DNA from: Flabesymbios commensalis
Taxonomy: Eukaryota; Annelida; Polychaeta; Terebellida; Flabelligeridae
DNA length: 64,000 bases
Reading direction: 5' to 3'
NCBI GenBank assembly: GCA_964017125.1
Contig: OZ024903.1
Span: 78,551,028 to 78,615,027 of the forward strand
In this document: positions 23,988-36,400 of the stretch, in pieces
How the letters are laid out: each line of letters begins with the position of its first letter
How positions within the stretch are numbered: the first letter of the stretch is position 1
Translations under genes and position numbers: made by a program
The notes under the pieces: generated by a model
What the model was told of the DNA's origin: nothing
The model's database searches: none
What the model saw: only the letters and a program-made list of their open reading frames with translations

Positions 23988-24650
23988 ACAAGAGGACTGA
24001 AGTCCTATATCATCCCCCGCCATAAATTAGGTTAGACTTTTTTGCGGTCATAAATATTTAAAAAGTTGATTTGGGTGGCCATATTAAATTTCAGTAAAAT
24101 CACATGCACATTTCCAGATGGTGGGTAATGTGATTGTACAATGTGAATTATTACTGATTTCAATATTTCAGTTTTTGCGCCCAAAAAAAAATATAAAGTT
24201 TATCTATGGCGCCATTTTGAATTTCAGTAAAACCTTAAAAAAACACTTGCACATCTCCATATCGTGGGAAATGTGATAGTAAAATTTAAATTATTTCCGA
24301 CTTTCAGCGTCCATTTTGTAATTTGGTAGCATCTTAAAAAAATCAATTGCACATCCCCATGTTTCTAGGAATGTGATGTTAAAATTTCAAAAAAAAATGA
24401 TCAAAGAAATTTTTTGAGTTTCTACGCCCTCCAAAAATTAAAGTTGATCTGTGGCGGCCAATTGGAAATTCATGAAAACCTTGAAAAAGTCATCTGCACA
24501 TCTCCATATCATGGGGAATGTGATAGTAAAATTTAAATAATTTCTGACTTTTGGAGTTTAGAGTTTTAGCGCCCACAAAAAAATTTAGAGTTGACCTCTT
24601 GCGGCCATTTTGAATTTTGGTAGCATCTCTAAAAAAACTGCCAAGCAATT
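23988..24650 (+). repeat. tandem-core repeat E, copy 2
   Basis: Starts ACAAGAGGACTGAAGTCC (GGACTGAAGTCC can fold on itself), then TCATCCCCCGCCATAAATTA, as in copy 1 at 3901. The body has about three to four units of roughly 190 bp with CACATCTCCATATCGTGG, GGCGGCCA or GCGGCCATTTTGAATTT, and AGTTTTTGCGCCC-like words. It directly follows the MULE coding remnant, so it probably inserted there. Confidence 0.7.
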
Positions 24651-25898
24651 ATTAAAATCTGTGTCGATGGTGTATGCCCCCACGCTAGAGTGATTTATTA
24701 ATGTGATATAGACTCTATATATTGTACATATTAATGTCTATCAATTAAATGCAATAATACACTATAATATACATACATGTATGTATCAATGAATTGTAAT
24801 TATGAATTTTATGATCGTGGTTGAAATAAAAATATTTCTGAAGTTAATTACAATGATTTCAGTTGTTGTTAAGGCCACACAAATTTATTTAATTGTTTTA
24901 CGAATTTTTCTCAGCATTGGGGCTGTCGGTGAAAAAAAAACAAAAAAAATCAAATAAAGAGGTGTTTTATTTTTTTAGATTGGTCCACAATACAGAAAGC
25001 GAGTTTCCCAGGTTTGGGCCAAATACGAACGTCGACATACTGTATTATCCCTAATAAACGCACACCCCTACCCCCGTTTTTCAGGTAGGCTACCCTATAA
25101 ACTGGCTTGAAAAAGACTCTTCTGTCCTTAATATCGACAAACCATTTCGTTTGCTAAAACGGCGGCCGATTTTGCATACAGGTTCGTTCGTTGTGGTCAG
25201 GTTCGCCTAACATAAAATAAGTCTTATTAAAGTCAAGAAAAAATATGTTTTTCTATTTGACTACTTTCCTGGACAAACTGAGAGAGATAAGACGTGAATG
25301 AATAGCCGCCGCAGCCAGCTGGTAGTGGATAACTGCACAACAAGACGCTGTGTGTCAGATGGATGTAAGACGGGACTTGCACACGCCACCACTAGACGCC
25401 GAACCGATGCTGGTCCAATGTAGGTAGCCATTGACGACGGTGGCCCAGCATTAGAACAACTCTGCCCCGACGTCTCGCGTAGACAACATTCACGTGCATA
25501 CAGATGGCGTCTGTGTGCGTGCGTTGTCTTCAACTTCAATGCTGGGTTAACAACGAAGATACCGGCCCAGAGTTGATACTGCCTGTTTGCCATTGAATAT
25601 ATCAATGAGAATGTCATCCATAACATTTGTTTTTTAATTCTTATTTGGCAATGTATTATCGATCAATCCAGGTGTTTCGGGTTGAGTTGGAGTGTAATGT
25701 GTGTGACACATTAACAGAACCATAGCGTGCACAGTGTCAGCTTTGATCTGTCAGCTATTTGTCACACCTGATGTCGGCACCTGGCTGCACGTTGAGTTGT
25801 GTCCGACTGACCGCAGCGTGTCAGTTTTGCTTACAGCAAAAGTAATGACTGTTCAGGGTTCACTACAGTGCCGGAAATGCCGGCTGCCCGACCGGATG

Positions 25899-25931
<33 letters not shown>

Positions 25932-26925
25932 TTCTGAATATATTATTATTTTTTTTTTTCCAGTTTCGTTTTGTGGTGTCCTACCATTTGCGTTTAAAGA
26001 TGGATAACTGAGAGTGACTGATTTTGTAATTTATTGGCTTTTATTATCAGTTGTTCATCAGATGAACACTTTTTAAAGAAAAAACGTGCCAGATATTACT
26101 TAGTGGGCAACCACAAATGCTGCAAATTTTATGCGCACGCTAAGTTAGGATTTTTGAGAGAACAACCAGATGATTTTTTTCTTTGTGGGGAACCCTGACT
26201 GTTTATTGCATCCGCACAGTAAGAAAGAAACAGTTTTCATTTTTTTTAACTTTGAGACGAATAAATCCATGACGACGAAAAAAAAAAAAAATTCAATTTT
26301 TTTTTGTCATTTTCGGAAAATTTTGGCGGCGATTCAGTAAAACAATTAAAGAAATTTGCGTGGCCTAATGCACAGTTAGCATTCATAGTTTGGGCCAAGC
26401 ATTACTCCTTAGTGTTCAGTCCTATTTAAATGCACATGTTGACATTATACTCACTAGCGTGATTTGACTCCTAAATTAGGTAGATTCAATAAATATTAAA
26501 ATTGTCCAATAAAATTATGCTGAGCCTTTTTTTGTAATTAGCGACATGCTAAAAGAAACATTTGACCACATTCCACAGTTTTCACTTAGCAAGAAAAATG
26601 CTGTGCTAGATCAAAATCTGAGCTAAATTATAAAAACGTCCAAAAGATGGCACCTGAATGTGAGAAACGGTTATGGGGGTAACAGAATCCAAAACATCAC
26701 CCAGACACTTGGACTTTTTTAAGCAGCTGAAGAAAACTACTGAGGTGTTGCCACTGCTGATAGTTTTGTCTTCAGATACACCAGGACGCCCAACGAGTTC
26801 CCCGCAATACAGTAAGAGTAGCAAATATACTATATATGCAGATAACAATCAGAAATTTGGGCATAGCCTCGGGCTTCAGTTTTTTTTTCTCTTTTGCTGG
26901 CTTCTCACCCTTATAGCTATGAAAC
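24651..26925. other. no gene seen; short repeat pieces and an A homopolymer
   Basis: Contains ACATACATGTATGTAT near 24768, a run of about 25 A near 25906-25930 and short A/T runs near 26280. 25380-25560 (minus strand) resembles 52250-52450: both have GCTGGGCCACCG, CATCGGTT.GGCGTCT and ACAACGCACGCAC in the same order, i.e. an old repeat related to the CCCAGC MITEs. A 121-residue open frame over it has no domain. Confidence 0.4.
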
Positions 26926-26929
26926 TTCC

Positions 26930-27165
26930 ATTTTTACCCTCCGAGCGCCCCATGAGGAAGTGCAGGGTAGGCAAACAAAACTTCACCCAGGTTTCACCCT
27001 GGGTAAACTAGTGCAGCCTTCCCCAGGTATCATTTCTTTGAGATTCCCACATTGTTCTGTCCAAACGGTCTTAATGATGTCCTCTGGAACTTCCTCATAG
27101 GGCAGTGGACATAGTCTATTTTGATTTTTTGCATTTTTTTACAATTTTTTTTAAAATGGCACCTG
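26930..27165 (+). repeat. interspersed repeat G, copy 2
   Basis: Same ordered words as copy 1 at 17930 (CAAACAAAACTTCACCCAGG, TCCCACATTGTTCTGTC, GGCAGTGGACAT), about 80 percent alike and in the same orientation. Confidence 0.7.
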
Positions 27166-27452
27166 CGTAAAAAAAATTATCAGAAGGGGCCACAGCATGC
27201 CTGTTCCACTTACCTATTCAAGCATTTGTTGCAGCTATCATGAAATTAAAGGCGAGAGCTGGCATCATTTTTAATATTTGCGAGAAATCTGATGATGGGA
27301 ATTCTACAATGATGGCTTCATTTCTACCAGTAATAGTGAGCAAAAAGTACAAACAAACAAAGGAAAAATATGTCTTTTATTGTAGTATATCACAAATTCA
27401 CATCTCGAAAAAAAAACGAAAAAAACCACCAAAATGACTTCTTCAGCGTACC

Positions 27453-27551
27453 TATACCCGGCGTCAGATTAACTTGTATGTATCGTATGTTTTTCGCAGA
27501 TTGAGAATCGGAGAAAAACATGAGATACAAGTTAATCTGACGGCGGGTATA
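27453..27551. mobile_element. short MITE, TA-flanked, 95 bp, copy 1
   Basis: TA, then TACCCGGCGTCAGATTAACT, and at the other end AGTTAATCTGACGGCGGGTA, then TA. The arms include GTATGTTTTTCGCAGATT against GAGAAAAACATGAGATAC. It looks like an internally deleted version of the 424-bp copy at 38015-38442. Confidence 0.8.
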
Positions 27552-27639
27552 CCTAAATGTGTGAGATAATAATTATTTAATACACTCGAATCTTAAGTAA
27601 TCCTACATTGAATTGCGCTGTTGCAACTGTCACTGACTC

Positions 27640-27945
27640 CCTGGTAAGAATGGCATTGGTGGGGCGAGCAAGTATTGTGTCGCTGACTGGTAAGACTGCT
27701 GGGGCGAGCCGGTATTGGGGCGAGCCGGTATTGGTATTGGGGCGAGTCGGTTGTATCCATAATCCACAGCGGGTCTATCACTCTATCAGAATACAGGAAG
27801 GTTCGCCACAGGGAAGGTTCGCTACAGGAAGATTCGCCACAGAATTGGAAGGTTCGCCACAGCTTTGGCAGGTTTGTCACAAATGTCATAGGGGGGGGGG
27901 GGGGGGGGGCTCGCCACACGTTAGAGTGCAATATAAAACAAGTTA
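27640..27945 (-). repeat. minisatellite-bearing repeat, GGTTCGCCACAG units
   Basis: Several units of GGAAGGTTCGCCACAG-type lie at about 27795-27870, preceded by GGGGCGAGCCGGTATTG repeats at 27690-27760 and followed by a run of about 20 G near 27892. Its reverse complement (GTGGCGAACCTTCC) recurs at 37860-37975, with the same flanking CTAACGT. The translations are not credible proteins. Confidence 0.65.
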
Positions 27946-28204
27946 CTAACTGTTTAATGAAAGTGAAAATATATTTATTTCACTAAAGACAACAAAAACA
28001 TTAAAAATTAACACATTATACAACTATTATCAGAGATATATACAATTAAAATAAATAAATAAATTATTATAAATGTGCATTCCTAAATAAGAAAAATATT
28101 ACTATACAATGTCAATGTTACACAAAATATTTTAAGCAATATTAAAATATAAAATTTTAATAAACTATTTCAATACAAATTCCAACATACACTATACAAT
28201 GACG

Positions 28205-28285
28205 ATAGGTCTACAACGATAATACAATGAAAATACAATGAAAATGCAATGATAAAACAATAATAATACAATGATAATACAATAA
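28205..28285. repeat. low-complexity AATACAATGA-type tandem repeat
   Basis: About seven imperfect 9-12-bp units (ATACAATGA, AAATGCAATG, TAATACAATG). It forms the end of the open frame of the neighbouring FLYWCH/PHD-like remnant, where it would code for runs of aliphatic and aromatic residues. Confidence 0.7.
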
Positions 28286-28295
28286 GTTCCAAGCT

Positions 28296-28649
28296 TTGTG
28301 CGCAGTACCAAGCAAACGTTTCGTCTGTTCTGACCATAACACGGTATTCTTGTAATGTAATGCCCGTGTCACCGGCTTTGCATTTCCTATGTTGCCACTT
28401 GTCACATCCGTCACATTTTAATGCATGTTGACAGGACATGTTGACGGCATGTACAGTGCGGTATTCAAAGATCGAATGATTATGAGAAAAATTGCCAGCA
28501 CTTAAATACCTACATCCTTGCAACGTTGGTGCGTTAACAGTGACCCTGCCATCACACCTCCTCCTTTGATATTTGAATAGTGCTAAAAAATATTCGCGCT
28601 GATGCCTGGTGACGCATAACACATCCATGTGAACACTCGCTGCTTTCAC
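28296..28649 (-). pseudogene. FLYWCH-like / PHD-like zinc finger fragment
   Basis: The minus-strand frame reads FLALFKYQRRRCDGRVTVNA, then SAGNFSHNHS (the C and H-x-H of a FLYWCH finger, its front part missing), then MSCQHALKCDGCDKWQHRKC and RTDETFAWYC (cysteine and histidine spacing of a PHD-like finger). This pair of fingers is seen in invertebrate proteins related to MULE-type transposons. No transposase core follows: the frame runs into low-complexity DNA at 28285. It is probably a dead piece of a mobile element; a young host gene exon is less likely. Confidence 0.55.
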
Positions 28650-29242
28650 AAGTCGGCATCTCCAGGGATTATCACTTCAATAAATATTTTATATTTCTTA
28701 ACGGTCGACTAGGCCTTATAATGTTACTTATAATGTTAAACATCAGATATTCTAAGAGATTTGCCTACTACAAGAGATATAGGCCTACTGTTACTAATAA
28801 TCATAGATCTATAATATTATCTGCTGATAATAACGTTTTCTGTCTGTTTCCCGTAAATTATGATGTAAGCAGGTTTAGTTGTTTAAATACATATATACCG
28901 TTACTAATAACTACCTTATTTTTTTTTTATCTTCGTAAATGTGGTGTTGGCGTTCCTTGAATAAATATTACTAATAAAATGTAATAAAACATAAATTTAC
29001 TTGTATTTTTTCTTGTCACACATAAACCATGTAGGGCCTTTTAGCCGCGCCTAGGTCAATATAGCAAGAATATAATAAATTAACACATATGTGACGATAT
29101 TAACATAATTTATCAATAACATCAATATTAATACATCAAAACACCACACACAATTCCTTTCTTTATCTTCCTTCTCCGTGAACTTGAATGAATAACACTG
29201 AATAACGAAACATTCAATACTTAGTTTATTTTCTATAAAATA
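28650..29242. other. no gene seen
   Basis: AT-rich DNA with TAGGCCTA-type words and repeated TTACTAATAATCATAGATC-like stretches near 28790 and 28900; nothing else supported. Confidence 0.4.
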
Positions 29243-32200
29243 AACAGACTACATAAGTCCAGGAGCTCCCGCTCCGAATTAGAATTTGATTTAAGCAATT
29301 TTGTGTAGGGTTATTAATGTAGTCCTAGGCTAGGTAAAAAATCAAGACCCAAGACATCTAGGTCTAAGAAGCTCAGTCTAAGAGTAAGATAAGAACTAGA
29401 CAGTCTGTCAGAGATTGCAAACCTCCATTGAAATTAATGATCCTAATCAGTATCCCAGTAATGGTCTACCTATCTCGCACGGTTTACCCGATATCAGGCT
29501 AATCGAGGTAACTAATAGCTAATTTAGTCATTTTAAATTCAAAACTAGTTAAAAAATTAGGGTGCATCCTCCCCCGAAACCTCAAATTTTGTTTTATAGT
29601 AATGGACTAACATTTAACACAGTTTGCAAAATATTGGGCATGTGAAAGTAAATAATGGCCGATAGGGGGCCATTTTGAATTTGATCGAGTCAGAATTTTT
29701 CAAGATGCATCCTGGTTACCAAATAACGGCTATGTAAAAGTGAATAATGGCCGATAGGCGGCCATTTTGAATTTGAACAAGTCAATTTTTTTCAAGATGC
29801 ATCTTCTCCTGTAATCTCATATTTTGTTTTATAGTAATGGTCCAGCTATCAAACACTGTTTACCAAATATCAGCAATGTGAAAGTAAATAGTGGCCGATA
29901 GGCGGCCATTTTGAATTTGATTCAGTCGAAAGTTTTTAAAAAGCATCCTCCCCCGAAACATCACATTTTGTTTTATAGTAGTAATCTAGCCATCTAGCAC
30001 GGTTTATCAAATATCAGCCATGTGAAAATGAATAATGGCCGAAAAGGCGGCCATTTTGAATTTGATCAAGTCAAATTTTTTTAAGATGCATCCTCATCTG
30101 AAATCTCACATTTTGTTTTATAGTAATGGTCTAGCCATCTAGCACGATTGATCAAATATCAGCCATGTGATAGTGAATAATGGCCGATAAGCGGCCATTT
30201 TGAATTTTATTGAGTCGAATTTTTCAAGATGCATCCTCTCCTGAAATCACACATTTAGTTTTATAGTAATGGTCTAGCCATCTAGCACAGTTTACCAAAT
30301 AACAGCCATGTGAAAGTGAATAATGGCCGATTGGCGGCCATTTTAAACTTGGACGAGTTGAATTTTTTCAAAATGCATACCCTCCTGAAACCTTACAATT
30401 TGTTTTATAGTAATGGTGTAGATATCTTGAGCAGTTTTCATGATATTCCACAATATCAGGCCTGTCAAGGTGAATAATGGCCTATAGGCGGCCATTTTGA
30501 ATTTTATCAACTTGAAATTTTTCAAGATGCATCCTCTCCTGAAACCTTACAATTTATTTGATATTAATGGTGTAGCTATCTTGAGCGGTTTTCATGATAT
30601 TCTGCAATATCCGGCCTGTCGAGGTGAATAATGACCGATAGGCGGCCATTTTTAATTTTATCAACTTGAAATTTTTCAAGATGCATCCTCTCCTGAAACC
30701 TCACAATTTGTTTTATAGTAATGGTGTAGCTATCTCGAGCGGTTTTCATGATATTCCGCAAAATCTTTCAGTCGGATTTACCGATGTTATAAATTTGGTC
30801 AAATTGCTGGGTCAACTTCAAGGTCAAGATCCAAAAACCTGAAAAGGCACAACTAGGGATCTTAGAGAACATGCATATATGACTGTCATCGGCCCAGTAC
30901 TTTTCGAGATCTGCTCCGGAAACGAAGTGCGCGTCAAAACGTCTAATAGTTCTGAACCAAAAGTAGGTCAAAGTTCAAATACCTCAAAAGGCACAACTAG
31001 ACCCCCTAGGGGTGCTGTGTGTAAAATTTGAACACAATCGGACAAGTACTTTCAGAGATATTCTCCGGAAACGAATTGTTCACGGACAGCCCAACGCCGT
31101 AACATCATCATTTTCTCCTCTGGGCGATTCCGTGGATGTCGTACGGACATCCACAGGTTATATCTCGGCTTACGCAAATAATCTTAGGGCTAGAAAAAGA
31201 AATATTATCCAGTTTCATATAGACTCCATGTACAAATATATGTAGAAAAGAAATTTGACGGAAAATAACACAGATCGTCCTAAATCGGAGGAAACGTGAG
31301 ATGTCGTATGGACGCACAAAAAACAGTAACATTTGAAAATTCATGTTTAGTTCGAAAACTCTGTGAGTTGAGCAATGATTTTTCCCCCACATCCTGATGG
31401 ATCAATTTTTCAGGGTGTTCTAAAAAGTGAAAAAACATAATTTAAACAGATAATGCATTTGTTAATAGACAAGGTCACAATGAAAAAATGAAAACAACAT
31501 GTCGTACGGACAGTTTGGAATATGTCGTACGGACGTCTCTGAAAAATGTCAGTTGTGGCTATGCAAAAGAGTGTTCACTCTGATTTTTCATTTGAGTATG
31601 GCGAAATAGTAAACTTAGATCATTATAATGTGAATAATAATCTATAGCTGGGTTAAAATTTCAGTTTTAAACAAATTAAAAACAAAAAATATTTTAAAAA
31701 TCTAATATTCGGTCTTAATTGTGGTATAGAATTTTGTTAGAGTGTCTTATTTGACATATGTGAATACTGATAATTATCATGAATATAATAATGTGCCCAT
31801 CATAATAACATTCTGTAGATCTTGCAGCTTCTTCACAATTTCTGTAGGGCTTTTGAATGTCCTTTTTGGAAGGCCACACTTAATATACGGTATGTCGTAC
31901 GGACAACAGAGTATAATGTTCAAAATCACACATGGCATGTATGTTTTTTCAAATTATTTTTAAAATATACGTTGAATGCTATGTTTCTATGTTGCTCTAT
32001 TATATGCTAATAAGGGACTAAACAAATTTTTAATGTTGCAAATCATCATGACTTGTATACGGGTACTATTTTTTTCAATATATATATATACAAAAAGAGA
32101 CAAAAACAGGAAAATATATTGCATGATGCTGGCCATTATATGTAATATTATTTCATGCATTTGAGTTATGGCACAAAAGATGCATATGCACTGAAGACAA

Positions 32201-33430
32201 AAATATTATATTAATTTATTTTGTGAATCTAAATTGTTAACTGAAGTTGATCCAAAAAAAGATGAAGTTTCATCATATAAACAAGCTTGAAAAATACAAA
32301 ATAGACAGACAGCCTATCTATTAAATTGGTAAAACAATGCTTGCATTGTACATGTTGTAGGGAGATGCAATTGTTTGGAACAAAATTATAGTATTTTCAC
32401 AGTGAAAATATTTATTAGCAGATTATAGATATACTCATGATAGTTTAATCTTTAGTATAAGCAGAGGCAGATTCCAAAATATATATGTGGGATACCCCTA
32501 ATAGCTGCAAAACTTGATATGTATTAAGATAGCTGGATACCAGTGTCTCTCACTAAAATATTTATGTATCCATCTCTGATTCAATGTCAAACAAGCCCTA
32601 GGTGCCCTCTTTTAGTCAATAGATTTGTTAGTTATGAAAAACCTTTTCAAATAAATGGTGAAATTTTACATAAAAACCATTTACCATATATTAAAAGGTG
32701 GAGATTATCAATAAAATGTACAGGAAATGCTGTCCGTACGACATTTTATATGTCGTACGGACAGCATTGAAATGCTAATTGCATAAAAACTAATGATGTG
32801 AAATATTTTAAACAGAACCAGTCAAACATTTGCTAATTAAGGAAAGAGGATTTGTAGTAACAAGATTAAGGCTGCAAAATTGAATAATTAATGTGGAAAT
32901 ATTATGTTTCATATGTCGTACGGACAAATTATTAAAATAGCATGGGCAAACATTTGGCACAAAACAACCAATGTGCTTCAATTATCAAATATTTTGACTT
33001 TAAATTTTGCACAAACATATTATATTATTAATTAAAGATGAAAAAACAATGTAAACAGTCCACTAATAGAAAAATCTTGATAAAAATAGAAGGAGACATG
33101 AAAATTAACTTCTGTGAAAAAATAAACAATAACAATGGTAATATGTTGATTTTTGGACATTTTTCAATGAAATAATTAAAAAAAAAGTTGCAACCATATT
33201 AGTTAAGGTAGTTTTGTATCATATTAGCCCATAATATAAAATTTTCAAGCTAGCTGTTTTCAAAATCAAGTTTTTTTCACTTTGTGCATGGAATCGCCCC
33301 TCTGCGACCTTGCGTATTAAATTCAGATTAAAAATATTTTAACCTGTCCATAATCCACCTGGAAGTAACCCACATACCAGAAATTGTTATCCTGGCTTAT
33401 TTTCTTACAAAGATATAGGCAAAAGAAGAG
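29243..33430 (+). repeat. tandem-core repeat, copy B, interrupted
   Basis: Same element as A: left flank CAGACTACATAAGTCCAGGA near 29245, about eight 145-155-bp units to about 30760, and a right flank with the two CTCCGGAAACGAA modules. A 2.18-kb TIR element has entered at CTCT (31118-31121). The right flank resumes at 33300 (TCTGCGACCTTGCGTATT), runs to GCAAAAGAAGAG at 33430 and stops there, without the terminal GGCGGGAGCT module. Copy C begins at once. Confidence 0.75.
31118..33303. mobile_element. TIR element with repeated GTCGTACGGACA sites, 2178 bp
   Basis: The element 31122-33299 starts GGGCGATTCCGTG and ends CATGGAATCGCCC (13-bp inverted ends, one mismatch), with CTCT on both sides (31118-31121, 33300-33303). 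Copies A and C show the uninterrupted target TTTTCTCCTCTGCGACC, which confirms the insertion. The interior is AT-rich with no credible frame, but carries eight copies of GTCGTACGGACA or a one-base variant: 31138, 31303, 31501, 31524, 31894, 32731 (inverted), 32752 and 32915. Two of them form a perfect 19-bp stem at 32726-32768. A 4-bp duplication fits several superfamilies; I cannot name it. Confidence 0.8.
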
Positions 33431-36400
33431 TAAACAAGACTACATAAGTCCAGGAGCTCCCGCGATGAATTAGAATTTGATTTAAGCAATTTTGTGTAGG
33501 GTTTTTAATGTAGTCCTAGGCTAGGTCAAAAATCAAGACGCAAGACAACTAGGTCTAAGAAGCTCAGTCTAAGAGTAAGATAAGAACTAGACAGTCTGTC
33601 AGAGATTGCAAACCTCCATTGAAATTAATGATCCTAATCAGTATCCCAGTAATGGTCTACCTATCTGACACGGTTTACCCGATATCAGGCCAATCGAGGT
33701 AACTAATAGCTGATTTACGGTCATTTTGAATTTGATATAAACTAGTTAAAAACTTAGGGTGCATCCTCCCCCGAAACCTCAAATTTTGTTTTATAGTAAT
33801 GGACTAACATCTAACACAGTTTGCAAAATATTGGGCATGTGAAAGTAAATAATCGCCGATAGGAGGCCATTTTGAATTTGATCGAGTCAGAATTTTTCAA
33901 GATGCATCCTCAGCTGAAATCTCACATTTCATTCCATTCTGACCTCAGAGATTATATCTCTGATACCACACGCTCATTTTGCCGTATGCACGCATGGCGA
34001 TTGAGAAAATTTATCAGCCGTTAGTGAGCGTTACCACGTGATTTTATAACCATTCCTATAACCACGGAACTATTTTGGTGTTCACTTCAACTCATTACTT
34101 ATCCTTTTTTCAATATTTAATTTGATTTTAGAGTTTGTTATGTACAGGTAAGGGCTATTTATTCTGTTTAGTAGTGGACAAATTGAACCAGCACAATTCG
34201 CATGTCATTCAGTAATTTATATTTGCCAGTGTTTTGAAGCCGATTGTAAATTCTGTCAGAAAAACGTAAACATGGACCTTCTCACAGCAGCGCGTAGGCA
34301 GAAAAAGTAATCCATTGAATGTTTTCTATTTCCATGTGAATATAAACTCATATGTGGCGGAGTAGTGGTGTTTTATATTTGCCATATATATTCAGGACAC
34401 TCAAGCGTGTTTATAAGCCTACAGTTGTTATATCAACAAAACTGCTCAAAATGAGCAGTTTTTGTCGAAACATGGCGTGTGGTTACAGAGAGAGAGCGGG
34501 GTTGACCTGAGCGACATCTATGTGTGGAGAATGATTTCATTCTATAGTAATCGTCTAGCTATCTAGCCCGGTTTACCAAATATCGGCCATGTGAAAGTGA
34601 ATAATGGCCCAAAGGCGGCCATTTTGAAATAGATCAAGTCGAAATTTTCCAAGATGCATCCTCAGCTGAAATCTCACATTTCATTCTATAGTAATGGTCT
34701 AGCCATCTAGCACGGTTTACCAAATATCGCCCATGCGAAAGTGAATAATGGCCGATAGGAGGCCATTTTGAATTTGATCAAGTCAAAATTTTTCAAGATG
34801 CATCCTCTCCTGAAATCTCACAATTTGTTTTAGAGTAATGGTCTAGCCATCTAGTACGGTTACCAAATAACAGCTATGTGAAAGTGAATAATGGCCGATA
34901 GGCGGCCATTTTGAATTTGATTGAGTCAATTTTTTTCAAAATGCATCCTCTCTTGTAATCTCACATTTTGTTTTATAGTAATGGTCCAGCTATCTAACAC
35001 GGTTTACCAAATATCAGCAATGTGAAAGTAAATAGTGGCCGATAGGCGGCCATTTTGAATTCGATTGAGACGAAAGTTTTTAAAAGGCATCCTCTCCCGA
35101 AACGTCACATTTTGTTTTATAGTAATGGTCTAGCTATCTAGCACGGTTTACCTGATATCAGGCCTATCGAGGTAAATAATGCTGATTGTAGGCCATTTTG
35201 AATTTGTAAGTTGAAAATTTTCAGGGTGCATCCTCCCCCGAAAACTCACACTTTGTTTTATAGTAATCAGGTAATGGTCTAGCCATCTAGCACGGTTTAC
35301 CAAATATCAGCCATGTGGTAATGAATAATGGCCGAAAAGGCGGCCATTTTGAATTTGATCAAGTCAATTTTTTTCAAGATGCATCCTAATCTGAAATCTC
35401 ACATTTCGTTTTATAGTAATGGTCTAGCCATCTAGCACGGTTGACCCAATATATCGGCCATGTGAAAGTGAATAAAGGCTGATAAGCTGCTATTTTGAAT
35501 TTTATCGAGTCAAATTTTTTCAAGATGCATCCTCTCCTGAAATCACACATTTTGTTTTATAGTAATGGTCTAGCCATCTAGCACGGTTTACCAAATAACG
35601 GCCATGTGAAAGTGAATAATGGCCGATTGGCTGCCATTTTGAACTTGGACAAGTTGATTTTTTTCAAAATGCATCCTCTCCTGAAACCTTACAATTTGTT
35701 TTATAGTAATGGTGTAGATATCTTGAGCAGTTTTTATGATATTCCACAATATCAGGCCTGTCGAGGTGAATAATGGCCGATAGGCGGCCATTTTGAATTT
35801 TATCAACTTGAAATTTTTCAAGATGCATCTTCTCCTGAAACCTTACAATTTATTTGATATTAATGGTGTAGCTATCTTGAGCGGTTTTCATGATATTCCG
35901 CAATATCAGGCCTGTCGAGGTGAATAATGGCCGATAGGCGGCCATTTTGAATTTTATCAACTTCAAATTTTTCAAGATGCATCTTCTCCTGAAACCTTAC
36001 AATTTATTTGATATTAATGGTGTAGCTATCTTGAGCGGTTTTCATGATATTCCGCAATATCAGGCCTGTCGAGGTGAATAATGGCCGATAGGCGGCCATT
36101 TTTAATTTTATCGACGTGAAATTTTTCAAGATGCATCCTCTCCTGAAACCTCACAATTTGTTTTATAGTAATGGTGTAGCTATCTTGAGCGGTTTTCATG
36201 ATATTCCGCAAAATCTTTCAGTCAGATTTACCGATGTTATAAATTAGGTCAAAGTGCTGGGTCAACTTCAAGGTCAAGGTCCAAAAACCTGAAAAGGCAC
36301 AACTAGGGACCTTAGAGAACATGTATGTGCAATATGACTGTTATAGGTCCAGTACTTTTAGAGATCTGCTCCGGAAACGAAGTGCGCGTCAAAACGTCTA

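Noticed and set aside
25261-25626. 121-residue minus-strand frame
   Set aside because: It overlaps a repeat shared with 52250-52450 and has no domain or splice context.
27593-27949. Two opposite frames of about 112 residues
   Set aside because: Produced by the GGTTCGCCACAG repeats and the run of G.
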